Source of the DNA: Aureimonas ureilytica DSM 18598 = NBRC 106430
GTDB taxonomy: Bacteria > Pseudomonadota > Alphaproteobacteria > Rhizobiales > Rhizobiaceae
DNA: 64,000 bases
Direction of reading: 5' to 3'
Assembly (NCBI RefSeq): GCF_000382705.1
Contig: NZ_ARQE01000003.1
Span: 434,001 to 498,000 of the forward strand
Each line of letters opens with the position of its first letter. The first letter of the stretch is position 1. Under the pieces are notes generated by a model. It was given only the letters and a program-made list of their open reading frames with translations. It was not told where the DNA came from and ran no database searches. The translations under genes and the position numbers were made by a program. Positions 8,614-17,586 of the stretch are shown piece by piece.

Positions 8614-9792
8614 ATGACCAGCCGCCGCAGGACCGGATATGACGGCGTCGTCCTCGCCGCCCCGACGACCATCCCCTACGAGCGCCATTCCGAGCGGAGC
8701 GCGCAAGGCTGGCTCGCCCGCGCGCTCGCCGCCCTTCTGCGCGACGCCCGCCTGGACAAGGGGGCCATCGACGGGCTCAGCGTCGCGAGCTTCACCCTTG
8801 CCCCCGACAGCGCCGTCGGCCTGACGCAGCATCTCGGCCTGTCGCCCCGCTGGCTCGACCATGTGCCGATGGGCGGGGCGTCGGGCATCGTGAGCCTTCG
8901 CCGCGCCGCGCGCGCCGTTCAGGCGGGCGATGCCGACATCGTCGCCTGCATTGCCGGCGACACCAACGCGCCGGGCGCCTTTCGCGATCTTCTGGCCGGC
9001 TTCTCCCGCTTCTCGCAGGATGCCGTCTATCCCTATGGCGCGGCCGGGCCGAACGGCAGTTTCGCGTTCCTGACCGATCATTACATGCGCCGCTTCGGCG
9101 TCACCCGCGAGGATTTCGGCCGCATCTGCGTCGCGCAGCGGGCGAACGCGCTCGCCTACCCTCACGCCCTCATGAAGAAGCCGCTCTCGCTCGAGGATTA
9201 TCTCGGCGCGCGGATGATCAGCGATCCGATCGGCCTTTTCGACTGCGTCATGCCCTGCGCGGGCGCCGAGGGTTTTCTCGTCATGCGCGAGGAGGACGCG
9301 CGCGCCCAGGGCCTGCCCTTCGCCCATCTGCGCGCGGCGATCGAGCGCCACAACGCCTTTCCCGACGACCCGATCCAGGAGCGTGGCGGCTGGGCGGTGG
9401 ACCGGGACGAGCTCTGGGCCATGGCCGCCACCACGCCGGACGCGATCGACCTCGTCGAGACCTATGACGACTATCCGGTGATCGTCCTGATGCAGATCGA
9501 GGATCTCGGCTTCTGCGCCAAGGGCGAGGCGCGGGACTTCCTGCGCGCGCACGACCTCACCACCGGCGGCACGTTCCCGCACAACACGTCGGGCGGCCAG
9601 CTTTCGGTCGGCCAGGCGGGCGCGGCAGGTGGCCATCTCGGCATCGTCGAGGCGCTGCGCCAGGTGACGGGCCGCGCGCTCGGAAGCCAGGTCGCGGGCG
9701 CCCGGCGGGCGCTCGTGTCCGGCTTCGGGATGATCAATTACGATCGCGGCCTGTGCTCGGGCGCGGCGATCCTCGAGGGAGACGCGCCATGA
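8614..9792 (+). CDS. Thiolase-like protein (SCP-x/Ltp type) lacking thiolase Cys and His
   Basis: 392-residue thiolase-superfamily protein related to the SCP-x/lipid-transfer thiolase group. The segment equivalent to the nucleophile loop reads VPMGGASGIVSLRRAARA (residues 84-101), with Gly88 where thiolases have Cys. The C-terminal loop reads NTSGGQLSVGQAGAAGG, with Gln where the general-base His of the NxxGG...GHP motif is expected. It overlaps (ATGA) the DUF35 gene, the same pairing as Ltp2-type retro-aldolases and PhlC-type acyltransferases. By family knowledge this argues for C-C bond cleavage or formation other than classical thiolysis. Its substrate is presumably a product of the upstream CoA ligase. 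Confidence 0.85.
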   Translation: MTSRRRTGYDGVVLAAPTTIPYERHSERSAQGWLARALAALLRDARLDKGAIDGLSVASFTLAPDSAVGLTQHLGLSPRWLDHVPMGGASGIVSLRRAARAVQAGDADIVACIAGDTNAPGAFRDLLAGFSRFSQDAVYPYGAAGPNGSFAFLTDHYMRRFGVTREDFGRICVAQRANALAYPHALMKKPLSLEDYLGARMISDPIGLFDCVMPCAGAEGFLVMREEDARAQGLPFAHLRAAIERHNAFPDDPIQERGGWAVDRDELWAMAATTPDAIDLVETYDDYPVIVLMQIEDLGFCAKGEARDFLRAHDLTTGGTFPHNTSGGQLSVGQAGAAGGHLGIVEALRQVTGRALGSQVAGARRALVSGFGMINYDRGLCSGAAILEGDAP

Positions 9793-10232
9793 TCTCACTT
9801 CCCCAGAGCACCCGCAGCCGCGCGGCGGCCGGCCTCGACGCGGCGGCCCGGCGCGGCCGCTTCGAGCTTCAGGTCTGCGCCGATTGCGGAACCGTTCAAT
9901 ATCCCTGCCGCGACGCCTGCGTCCGCTGCCTGTCGGAGGCGCTGGAATGGCGCTGCGTGCCGAGCGAGGGCACGGTTCTGGCGCGAACCGTCCTGCGCAG
10001 CAGCGCCGAGCCCTGGTTCGGCGAGCGGCTGCCGATCGCCATCGGCCTCGTCCATCTCGACTGCGGCCCACAGCTCGTGTCGTTCCTCGATGTCGATAGC
10101 CCGGCCGGCGGCCGCGTCTCCCTGCGCCTCGAACTCGGCGCCGGCGACCGCGCCGCCCTCCACGCCGCCCCCGCCCCGACCGAACCCGCCAGCCCCGCCG
10201 GCCGTCCGGGCGATCCGGCAGCCGGCGGCTGA
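9789..10232 (+). CDS. Zn-ribbon and OB-fold (DUF35) partner protein
   Basis: 147-residue protein with an N-terminal rubredoxin-like zinc ribbon, Cys at about residues 31, 34, 45 and 48 (VCADCGTVQYPCRDACVRC). An OB-fold follows (GTVLARTVLRSSAEPWF...LPIAIGLVHLDCGPQLVSFL). The extra Cys in CRDAC is additional to the four ligands. Start at 9789 overlaps the thiolase-like stop, so the two are translationally coupled. DUF35 proteins form complexes with thiolase-like partners and stabilise or gate the acyl-CoA site. The Ala/Pro-rich last 25 residues are probably disordered. Confidence 0.88.
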   Translation: MISLPQSTRSRAAAGLDAAARRGRFELQVCADCGTVQYPCRDACVRCLSEALEWRCVPSEGTVLARTVLRSSAEPWFGERLPIAIGLVHLDCGPQLVSFLDVDSPAGGRVSLRLELGAGDRAALHAAPAPTEPASPAGRPGDPAAGG

Positions 10233-10629
10233 TACGCCGGAAAGGCGTTCCACTCCGCCGTTCCACCGCCCCGCACAACCGCACCGTCTCGTCCTGCCGG
10301 CCGGAGCGTGCGCGAATCGGCAGGGCGGTTTCGCGGCGCACGCCCTGTCCCGCCGCGCCGGCATGCCTGCCGATTCGCGAAGAATTCGGCCTGTGCCTCG
10401 CGCTCCATGGGGGTTGATTGCGGCGGGGCCGCTTCCAGGTGTCGCCCTTCCTGGCATCGATCGGCTGGCCCGGCGGCGCTCACCATGCATCCTGCGTGCA
10501 TCGTGTGGACTGCTTAATGTAATCTTATGGGTTAAGTTGCAGTTTTCAGGAATGTCGCCGGCTTTGCCGGAGCCACACGGGAACGGTCCCCGCCTGCATC
10601 GCGCACGGGGCCAGCAACGGACATTTTTG
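10233..10629. promoter_or_regulatory. 397-bp intergenic region with AT-rich promoter patch
   Basis: No gene is visible. The only AT-rich stretch (about 10511-10555) carries an inverted CTTAA (10513-10517) / TTAAG (10532-10536) and lies about 80-115 bp before the carboxypeptidase start, so it is the likely promoter. Exact -35/-10 boxes are not clear. Confidence 0.4.
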
Positions 10630-12075
10630 ATGACGCATGGGTTGAGCCACCGGCTCCAGGGCCGCTTCGCCGCCAAGTGGATCGTCGTGGGTCTGGCGCT
10701 TCTGGCGATGGCCGGCGCCAACGCAGCCCCCGCCCGCGCGGCGAATGTCGGATCGACGCTGGTGCTGGACGCGAACACCGGCGAGGTTCTCCTCGCCAAG
10801 GACGCCGACGCGCAGCGCTTTCCCGCCTCGCTGACCAAGATGATGACGCTCTACCTCGTGTTCGAGGCGCTGGAGACCGGATCGCTCACGCTCGACACGC
10901 GCATGAAGGTGTCCGCCTTCGCGGCCTCGCGCCCGCCCACCAAGCTCGGCGTCAAGGCAGGCACGACGCTCGCCGTGCGCGAGGCGATCCCCGCCCTCAT
11001 CACCCGCTCGGCCAACGACGCCGCCGCAGTGATCGCCGAACAGCTCGGCGGCTCCGAAGCGCGCTTCGCCGAGATGATGACCGCCAAGGCGCACCAGCTC
11101 GGCATGTCGCAGACGAACTTCGCCAATCCGCACGGCCTTCCGAACCCGAACAACGTCACCACCGCGTCCGACATCGCCAAGCTCGGGCTGGCGCTGCGCG
11201 AGCATTTCCCAAAGCGCTACAGCTACTTCCAGATCAAGTCGTTCTCGTTTCGCGGAACGACGATCCCGACGCACAACAATCTCCTGAAGCGCAGCGAGAT
11301 CTACGACGGCATCAAGACCGGCTACACCAACGCGTCCGGCTTCAACATCGTGACCTCGGTGAGTTCGGAAGGAAAGCGGCTTCTGGTCGTGGTGTTCGGC
11401 GGGCGCACGGCGCGCTCGCGCGACGACTATGTCGCCAACCTCGTCGCGGCCTATCTGCCGAAGGCCAGCACCGAGCAGTCCGGCCCGCTCGTCGCGGCCT
11501 TCTCGCCGCGCTTCAAGGGACCGGCGGTGCGCACGCACGTGGCCTCGCTTCCGTCCGACGTTCCCTACCCGAAGGCCAAGCCGGACCTTGCGGCAAGCCG
11601 CATCGCGCAGGCCTTCGAGGATGGCGCGGCCCGCACCGTCGCGGACGTCTCGGGCGGCGCGGCCTCGCAGGACAAGGTTCGCTCCGCCATCCTGCAGGCG
11701 CTGCGCGAGGAGCCACGTTCGCGCAGCCTCCTCGCTTCGACCCCGGCGATGAAGGCCATGGCGCAGGCCGAGTTGCAGCGCCCCGCCCATATGCCGGGGA
11801 CCTCGGTCGCCTCGCTGTCCGAAAGCTTCGACGTGCAGATCGCGGCGACACCGTCCGAGGCGACGGCGCGCCAGCTGCTGGCCGACGTGCAGTCGCGCCT
11901 GAAGACGGCGACGCTCGGAACGGCGCGGCCCGACGCGCAGGAAATGCGCAACAACGGCCGATCGCTCTTCCGCGCCCGCTTCACGGGCTTCGCGTCGAAG
12001 GATCTCGCCGACGAGGCCTGCGCGGCCATCAAGCGCGCCGCCTATACCTGCTACACGCTCGCCTCGACGGACTGA
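10630..12075 (+). CDS. D-alanyl-D-alanine carboxypeptidase with SPOR domain
   Basis: 481-residue penicillin-binding protein of peptidase family S11 that trims the terminal D-Ala from peptidoglycan pentapeptides in the periplasm. A signal peptide ends near AAPARA-AN (residue 38). The active-site triad motifs are all present: SLTK (S67, K70), SAN (127-129) and KTG (229-231). The C-terminal 70 or so residues (FDVQIAATPSEATARQLL onward) match a SPOR repeat, which binds denuded septal glycan, so it probably acts at the division site. An upstream frame extension to 10090 is ignored because the signal peptide begins at the chosen ATG. It is transcribed alone. Confidence 0.93.
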   Translation: MTHGLSHRLQGRFAAKWIVVGLALLAMAGANAAPARAANVGSTLVLDANTGEVLLAKDADAQRFPASLTKMMTLYLVFEALETGSLTLDTRMKVSAFAASRPPTKLGVKAGTTLAVREAIPALITRSANDAAAVIAEQLGGSEARFAEMMTAKAHQLGMSQTNFANPHGLPNPNNVTTASDIAKLGLALREHFPKRYSYFQIKSFSFRGTTIPTHNNLLKRSEIYDGIKTGYTNASGFNIVTSVSSEGKRLLVVVFGGRTARSRDDYVANLVAAYLPKASTEQSGPLVAAFSPRFKGPAVRTHVASLPSDVPYPKAKPDLAASRIAQAFEDGAARTVADVSGGAASQDKVRSAILQALREEPRSRSLLASTPAMKAMAQAELQRPAHMPGTSVASLSESFDVQIAATPSEATARQLLADVQSRLKTATLGTARPDAQEMRNNGRSLFRARFTGFASKDLADEACAAIKRAAYTCYTLASTD

Positions 12076-12745
12076 GCGCGGCCCCGACGGCATAGGCCCC
12101 TCCTCCGGGGCAGGGGGGAGCGGGAAGCGGCCGAGACGGGTTCAGGGCGGAGGCGCGGCTTCGGCAGGAACTGTCGCCCGCCCCGCTCGACAAACAAGGC
12201 TCCCGGCGCCGCCTCCCCCGTCTCTCCTCCCCCACGCCGATGATCCCTCTACCGGAATACGGCATCGGATAGGTGGCAAAGGCGGGCGCGCCATCCCCGC
12301 GAATGGCGCGCGGTGCCCTGAAGAGCGGGAAAGGCGCGTAGCCCACCTCGTTCGGAACGGGACCCTTGGGTCCGGCTCGCAGTGAAGGCCGACCCGCACC
12401 ATGGCCGGCAGGGCGGCGGCGAGATCGGCGTGAAGCCCCCGGCACCATGGCCGCCTCGGAAAGCTCCAGAGGCCCGCCTTTGCCCATATCTCGCCGCCTC
12501 GGCGACAGCACTCGGATCGATGCGCCGGCTCCCTCCGCCGCGTTTCGCCCCTCCCCTCCCCCGAGCGTTTGAAGAGCGGGGCGGCCGGCCAAGGCGCCGA
12601 GAGCCGCCGCACCGGAGGCCAGACGACAAACGCGGCTTCGGCCCCTCCCGCACGCGGCGGATTTTGCCCGCTCACTTGACGTGACAGGCTGGGACGGGTC
12701 TGACAGGTTAGCCCTAAGGCAAGAGGACAATCTCGGGAGACGCGT
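12076..12745. other. 670-bp gene-poor region
   Basis: The longest stretch without a convincing gene. Open frames on the minus strand (for example 12029-12730) are Arg/Pro-rich and lack ribosome sites. The last 70 bp before the next gene contain a less GC-rich stretch (GTTAGCCCTAAGGCAAG near 12707-12725) that may hold a promoter. No RNA gene is recognised. Confidence 0.45.
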
Positions 12746-13366
12746 TTGGCGGATCGACGCCCCCTTTCATCGCGCGACACCGGATGGGCGCGCCGGGCCG
12801 CGCAGGCGCTGACCCGAATAGGCATGACGCCCAACGCGATCTCCGCCATCGGCATGCCCTTCGCGGCCCTGGCCGGCCTTGCCTTCGCCTTCGCGCCGGA
12901 GCGGCTCTGGCTCTTTCTCCTCGGCGCGCTCCTCGTGCAGCTGCGCCTCCTGTGCAACCTCTTCGACGGGATGGTGGCGGTGGAAGGCGGGCGCGGCGGG
13001 CCGACCGGCGTTCTTTTCAACGAAATCCCCGACCGCTTCGAGGACAGCGTGATCCTGATCGGCTTCGGCTATGGGGCGGGCCTTCCCGAACTCGGCTTCG
13101 TGGCCGCGATCCTCGCCGTCTTCACCGCCTATCTGCGGGCCATGGGCGCCTCGCTCGGCCAGGGACAGGACTTCGCCGGCCCGATGGCCAAACCCCAGCG
13201 CATGGCGGCGGTGACGATCGGGGCCGTGCTCGCGCTCCTCGAGGCGCTCGTCTTCGGCTCGCTCTGGAGCCCGATCATCGTGCTCTGGGTCGTCGCCCTC
13301 GGCGCCGCCTGGACGGCGGCCGCCCGCATCTCCCGCATGGCCGCGCGGCTGAAGGCCGGATCATGA
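12746..13366 (+). CDS. CDP-alcohol phosphatidyltransferase family protein
   Basis: 206-residue membrane enzyme of the class that joins a CDP-activated group to an alcohol. The start is TTG, 5 nt after GGGAGA. The CDP-OH-P signature region reads NLFDGMVAVEGGRGGPTGVLFNEIPDR in two pieces: residues 71-79 and 88-97. Against the canonical D1xxD2GxxAR...GxxxD3xxxD4, D2 (Asp74) and D4 (Asp96) are kept, while D1 and D3 are Asn71 and Asn92. It begins a three-gene, ATGA-coupled operon with an acyltransferase and a CdsA, so it likely makes or remodels an unusual phospholipid. The metal-ligand changes make its exact reaction uncertain. Confidence 0.88.
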   Translation: MADRRPLSSRDTGWARRAAQALTRIGMTPNAISAIGMPFAALAGLAFAFAPERLWLFLLGALLVQLRLLCNLFDGMVAVEGGRGGPTGVLFNEIPDRFEDSVILIGFGYGAGLPELGFVAAILAVFTAYLRAMGASLGQGQDFAGPMAKPQRMAAVTIGAVLALLEALVFGSLWSPIIVLWVVALGAAWTAAARISRMAARLKAGS

Positions 13367-13959
13367 TCGACCATCTTCTGACCGGCCTCGTGCGGTTTCT
13401 GGTGGGCGGACGGCCGGAATGGGTCGGCTCCCGGCCCTCCCGGCGCCAGCGCATCTATTTCGCCAATCACGGCAGCCATCTCGACACGATCCTGATCTGG
13501 GCGGCGCTGCCCAAGCCGCTGCGCGCCACCACGCATCCCGTCGCCGCCGCCGATTACTGGGGGCGCGGCCGGCTGAAGCGCGCCGTCTCGCTCGGCCTCC
13601 TCAATTCGGTTCTCGTGGATCGGTCCGGCACGGCGCCCAAACAGGACCTTCTGGAGCCGCTGAAGGCGGAGCTCGCGCGGGGTCATTCGCTGGTGATCTT
13701 CCCCGAGGGCACGCGAGGCGACGGACTGCTGCCCGGCCCGTTCAAGTCTGGGCTCTACTGGCTGGCGCTGGCGCATCCGGAGGCCGAGCTCGTGCCGGTC
13801 TATCTCGGCAATCTCGCGCGCGCCTTTCCGCGCGGCGCCTATCTTCCGGTGCCGATCTCCTGCCATGTGCGCTTCGGCGCGCCGCTCCAGCTCGAAGACG
13901 GAGAGGACAAGGGCGCGTTTCTCGAACGCGCTCGCAGCGCCGTCGCCGCGCTCGCATGA
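13363..13959 (+). CDS. Lysophospholipid / 1-acylglycerol-3-phosphate acyltransferase (PlsC family)
   Basis: 198-residue acyltransferase that would esterify the free hydroxyl of a lysophospholipid or lysophosphatidate. PlsC motifs: NHGSHLD (motif I, NHxxxxD, residues about 36-42), VDRSG (about 87), FPEGTR (motif III, about 113-118) and the VPVYLG strand (about 145). It lacks a long N-terminal membrane anchor. ATGA overlap with the previous gene and with CdsA downstream shows tight translational coupling. It is short for the family but all motifs are present. Confidence 0.9.
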   Translation: MIDHLLTGLVRFLVGGRPEWVGSRPSRRQRIYFANHGSHLDTILIWAALPKPLRATTHPVAAADYWGRGRLKRAVSLGLLNSVLVDRSGTAPKQDLLEPLKAELARGHSLVIFPEGTRGDGLLPGPFKSGLYWLALAHPEAELVPVYLGNLARAFPRGAYLPVPISCHVRFGAPLQLEDGEDKGAFLERARSAVAALA

Positions 13960-14906
13960 GGCCCTGGATGGACCCGCAACTTCTGATCCTGTTTTCCGGC
14001 CTCGTCGCCATTCTGACGCTCGCTTCGGTGATCGGCCGTATCCTGAAAGGGCGCGTGCGCTCGGCCGAGGGCCTGGCGACGGTCGAGAACCTGAACGCGC
14101 GCATCCGCGCCTGGTGGCTGATGGTCGCGATCTTCGCGGCCGCCTTCGCCTTCGGGCCGGTGGTGACGCTGGTTCTCTTCGCGCTGACCTCGTTCTACTG
14201 CCTGCGCGAGTTCGTGTCGCTGACGCCGACGCGCGCGGCCGACCACCGGGCGCTGGCCTTCGCCTTCTACGTCTTCCTGCCGCTGCAATACGTCCTGATC
14301 TGGGTGGACTGGCTGTCGCTCTTCTCGATCGCGATTCCCGTCTACGCCTTTTTGCTGCTGCCCGTTCTGGCGGTGCTCCGGCACGAGACGAGCGAGTTCC
14401 TCGCCCGCACGGCCAAGGTGCAATGGGCGCTGATGCTGACGGTCTACTGCATCAGCCACGCGCCGGCGCTCCTGATGCTGGACATTCCCGGCTTCGAGGG
14501 CCGCAACGTCCTGCTCCTGTTCTTCCTCGTCACGGTGGTTCAGGCGAGCGACGTCCTGCAGTATATTTTCGGCAAGCTGTTCGGGCGGCGCAAGATCGCG
14601 CCGGTGGTGAGCCCCAACAAGACCTGGGAAGGGTTTCTGGGCGGCGGCGCCTCGGCGGTGCTCCTCGGCGCGGCCCTGTCCTTCGCGACGCCCTTCACCC
14701 CGCTCCAGGCGGCCGGCATGGCCTTCGCCATCGTCATTTCCGGCTTCTGCGGCGGCCTCGTTCTCTCGGCCGTCAAGCGCTCGATGGGCGCCAAGGACTG
14801 GGGCGCGATGATCTCGGGCCATGGCGGGGCGCTCGACCGGATGGATTCCGTCACCTACGCCGCGCCGCTCTTCTTCCACCTCGTGAACTATTATTTCGGG
14901 GTCTAG
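13956..14906 (+). CDS. cdsA: Phosphatidate cytidylyltransferase
   Basis: 316-residue integral membrane enzyme converting phosphatidic acid and CTP to CDP-diacylglycerol. The CDS signature is complete near the C-terminus: SAVKRSMGAKDWG followed by GHGGALDRMDS. About eight hydrophobic helices precede it. With the upstream acyltransferase (making phosphatidate) and phosphatidyltransferase (using CDP-diacylglycerol) it forms a self-contained phospholipid route. Such operons are usually second copies beside the housekeeping cdsA. The start overlaps the acyltransferase stop; a second in-frame ATG at 13968 is possible. Confidence 0.93.
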   Translation: MRPWMDPQLLILFSGLVAILTLASVIGRILKGRVRSAEGLATVENLNARIRAWWLMVAIFAAAFAFGPVVTLVLFALTSFYCLREFVSLTPTRAADHRALAFAFYVFLPLQYVLIWVDWLSLFSIAIPVYAFLLLPVLAVLRHETSEFLARTAKVQWALMLTVYCISHAPALLMLDIPGFEGRNVLLLFFLVTVVQASDVLQYIFGKLFGRRKIAPVVSPNKTWEGFLGGGASAVLLGAALSFATPFTPLQAAGMAFAIVISGFCGGLVLSAVKRSMGAKDWGAMISGHGGALDRMDSVTYAAPLFFHLVNYYFGV

Positions 14907-14947
14907 GAACGCCGCTTTCCCCCAAAGCCTTAGGGAGAGGCCGCGTG

Positions 14948-15280
14948 CTACCGGCCGCCCTTGGTGGCGGAATGGAAGTCGGCGGGCTTGTTGGCGACCC
15001 ATTTGACGAAGCGCGCGACGGTTTCGTTGTCGGTCAGCGGAATGCCCATCTGCGCGTGGCGCACGAGTTCGCTCGCCGAGAAATTGGCGTCGATCGTTTC
15101 CCGGCAGATCGGATGCACCGGCACCGTGTCGCGCCCGCCCCGGCTTTTGGGGATCGGGTGAAAGCGGTCCACGGTCTTTCCGAGCGGGCGCCCGCAGAGC
15201 CAGCAGGGCTCCGCCGGCTGGCTTTCCTGTGCCGCCGCTTCCTGGTCGAGCCAGTCCGCGTCCCGATTCTTGCGTGCCAT
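14948..15280 (-). CDS. HNH nuclease-like small protein
   Basis: 110-residue protein with a compact HNH/zinc-finger core: CWLCGRPLG (residues 26-34), DRFHPIPKSRGG (38-49) and VPVHPICRETI (53-63). CxxC, the D-x-H-P of the first beta hairpin and the HPIC strand match the betabeta-alpha-metal fold. The last 45 residues are a helical tail. It is alone between the cdsA end (41 bp, convergent) and the ABC-F gene. It could be a DNA nicking or repair nuclease; the minimal core gives no target. Confidence 0.75.
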   Translation of the reverse strand: MARKNRDADWLDQEAAAQESQPAEPCWLCGRPLGKTVDRFHPIPKSRGGRDTVPVHPICRETIDANFSASELVRHAQMGIPLTDNETVARFVKWVANKPADFHSATKGGR

Positions 15281-15402
15281 CCGATAGCTCCCGGCCTTCT
15301 GGACTGCCTCGGGTCGAGGCGGTCTCGCTTGGCGGCGATTGATTGGGCGAGCCAGCCCGCCCGGTCGGGCCCGTCCGTCGGGTCAAGCCAGCGGCGGCGG
15401 GC

Positions 15403-17025
15403 TCAGGCCCGCAGGCCCGGCGCTTCCTGGCCCGTGCGCTCGACATATTCGGAATAGCCGCCGCCGTAGAGATGCGGGCCCTCCGGCGTCAGTTCCAGGA
15501 CGCGGTTGGACAGGGCCGCCAGGAAATGGCGGTCGTGGCTGACGAAGAGCATCGCGCCCTCGAAGCGCGACAGCGCCTCCACCAGCATCTGCTTGGTCGC
15601 GATGTCCAGATGGTTGGTCGGCTCGTCCAGCACGAGGAAGTTCGGCGGGTCGAACAGCATCCGGGCCATGACGAGGCGCGCCTTCTCGCCGCCAGAGAGC
15701 ACGCGGCACTTCTTCTCGACTTCGTCGCCGGTGAAGCCGAAGCAGCCGGCGAGCGCGCGCAAGGGGGCCTGGCCCGCCTGCGGAAAGCTGTCCTCCAGCC
15801 ATTGCAGCACGGTGCGATCGCCGTCGAGGAGTTCCATCGAATGCTGGGCGAAATAGCCCATCTTGACGCTCGGCCCCCGCGTCACCGTGCCGGAATCGGG
15901 CTCCGACGTGCCGGCGATGAGCTTCAGGAGCGTCGACTTTCCGGCCCCGTTCACGCCCATGACGCACCAGCGCTCGCGCCGGCGCACCTGGAAGTCGAGC
16001 CCGTCGTAGATGGTGCGCTCGCCATAGCGCTTGTGGACGCCCTTGACGGTGGCGACGTCCTCGCCCGAGCGCGGCGCCGGCTGAAACTCGAAGCGCACGG
16101 TCTGCTGGCGCTTGGGCGGCTCGACGCGCTCGATCTTGTCGAGCTTCTTGACGCGGCTCTGCACCTGCGCGGCGTGGCTGGCGCGCGCCTTGAAGCGCTC
16201 GATGAAGGCGACTTCCTTGGCCAGCATCGCCTGCTGGCGCTCGAACTGCGCCTGCTGCTGAACCTCGGCGATGGCGCGCTGCCCGCGATAGAACTCGTAG
16301 TCGCCCGAATAGGTCGTCAGCGCGCCGGCATCGATCTCGATGATCTTGTTGACGATGCGGTTCATGAACTCGCGGTCGTGCGAGGTCATCAGAATGGCGC
16401 CATCGAAGCCCTTCAGGAAGTTTTCCAGCCAGATCAGGCTTTCGATGTCGAGATGGTTCGAGGGCTCGTCGAGAAGCATGATGTCGGGGCGCATCAGCAG
16501 GATCTTGGCGAGCGCGACGCGCATCTTCCAGCCGCCCGAGAGCTTGGCCACGTCGCCGTCCATCATCGACTGGCTGAAGCCGAGACCGTCCAGCACCTCG
16601 CGGGCGCGCCCGTCCAACGCATAGCCGTCGAGTTCGTCGAAACTGCCCTGCACCTCGCCGTAGCGCGCGATGATCGCGTCCATCTCGTCGGCTTGGGTCG
16701 GGTCGGCCATGGCCGCCTCCAGCGCGGCCATCTCGGCGGCGAGCGCGCTGACCGGGCCGACGCCATCCATGACCTCAGCCACCGCGCTGCGGCCTTCCAT
16801 GTCGCCGACATCCTGGCTGAAATAGCCGATGGTGACGCCGCGATCGACCGAGACCTGGCCCTCGTCGGGCAGTTCCTGGCCGGTGATCATGCGAAACAGC
16901 GTCGTCTTGCCCGCGCCGTTCGGACCGACGAGGCCGATCTTCTCGCCACGCTGGAGCGCGGCCGACGCCTCGATGAAGACGATCTGCTTGCCGTTCTGCT
17001 TGCCGATGTTTTCGAGGCGGATCAT
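15403..17025 (-). CDS. ABC-F family ATPase
   Basis: 540-residue soluble protein with two ABC cassettes and no membrane domain. Cassette 1 has GPNGAGKTTL (about 36-45), signature LSGGWKMRVALA and DEPSNHLD. Cassette 2 has GVNGAGKSTLL, LSGGEKARLVMA and DEPTNHLD. Between them is the charged ABC-F linker with RVKKLDKIERVEPPKR. ABC-F proteins act on the ribosome E site to relieve stalling. The start is set at MIRLENIGKQNG, the usual beginning of cassette 1. An in-frame extension upstream to 17178 has no family match. Confidence 0.93.
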   Translation of the reverse strand: MIRLENIGKQNGKQIVFIEASAALQRGEKIGLVGPNGAGKTTLFRMITGQELPDEGQVSVDRGVTIGYFSQDVGDMEGRSAVAEVMDGVGPVSALAAEMAALEAAMADPTQADEMDAIIARYGEVQGSFDELDGYALDGRAREVLDGLGFSQSMMDGDVAKLSGGWKMRVALAKILLMRPDIMLLDEPSNHLDIESLIWLENFLKGFDGAILMTSHDREFMNRIVNKIIEIDAGALTTYSGDYEFYRGQRAIAEVQQQAQFERQQAMLAKEVAFIERFKARASHAAQVQSRVKKLDKIERVEPPKRQQTVRFEFQPAPRSGEDVATVKGVHKRYGERTIYDGLDFQVRRRERWCVMGVNGAGKSTLLKLIAGTSEPDSGTVTRGPSVKMGYFAQHSMELLDGDRTVLQWLEDSFPQAGQAPLRALAGCFGFTGDEVEKKCRVLSGGEKARLVMARMLFDPPNFLVLDEPTNHLDIATKQMLVEALSRFEGAMLFVSHDRHFLAALSNRVLELTPEGPHLYGGGYSEYVERTGQEAPGLRA

Positions 17026-17184
17026 GGGGGAATTCCAAGGGTCGATGCGGGAGGCAAGCCGCCTCAAACCATCCCCCTCCGCCCGGCGCAAGGGGTGCGG
17101 CGCAACAAGACCCGCAATACCCGCTCCCGACGCCCTCGCGCTCCCGGCAGGACGAGGCCCGCCGGGAGCACTTCGCAAGCGGCG

Positions 17185-17586
17185 TCAGTTGCCGTCGGTG
17201 AAGGCGTAGGAGCAGATCTTGTTGCCGGCGGGATCGCGCAGATAGGCGGCATAGGCGCCGGGCAGGTGGCCGCGCGGACCGGGCGCGCCCTCGTCCGTGC
17301 CGCCGGCCGAAAGACCCGCCGCGTGGAAGGCGTCGACCTCCGCGGTCGTCGCGGCCGCAAAGCCGATCGTCACGCCGTTGCTCGCCGGGGCCTCGCCATT
17401 GCCGGGGCGCGCGACGATGAAGGCCGGCTTGTCGCGGCCGTAGAGAACCCAGCCATTGCCGAAGGGTCCCATGTTCCGGATGGCGAGGGCGCCAAGGGCC
17501 GCGTCGTAGAACGCGGTCGAGCTGGCGACGTCCCTGGCGCCGATCATCACATGAGAGAAGACATCATTTCCCGAAATCACGGCCAT
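17185..17586 (-). CDS. VOC superfamily (glyoxalase/dioxygenase-like) protein
   Basis: 133-residue protein with a single betaalphabeta-betabetabeta VOC module pair. It opens with FSHVMIGARDVASSTAFYDAALGAL (residues 10-34, in two motifs) and ends with AAYLRDPAGNKICSYAF, the usual metal-ligand strand. The His near residue 12 is a ligand position, but the final strand carries Cys/Ser around the expected Glu, so metal binding is uncertain. It may be a lactoylglutathione lyase-like or resistance protein. It lies downstream of no obvious partner; the ABC-F gene follows on the same strand. Confidence 0.88.
   Translation of the reverse strand: MAVISGNDVFSHVMIGARDVASSTAFYDAALGALAIRNMGPFGNGWVLYGRDKPAFIVARPGNGEAPASNGVTIGFAAATTAEVDAFHAAGLSAGGTDEGAPGPRGHLPGAYAAYLRDPAGNKICSYAFTDGN

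Noticed and set aside
12029-12730. Minus-strand open frame in the 670-bp gap
   Set aside because: No ribosome site, Arg/Pro/Gly-rich, overlaps the end of the carboxypeptidase gene, no family resemblance.
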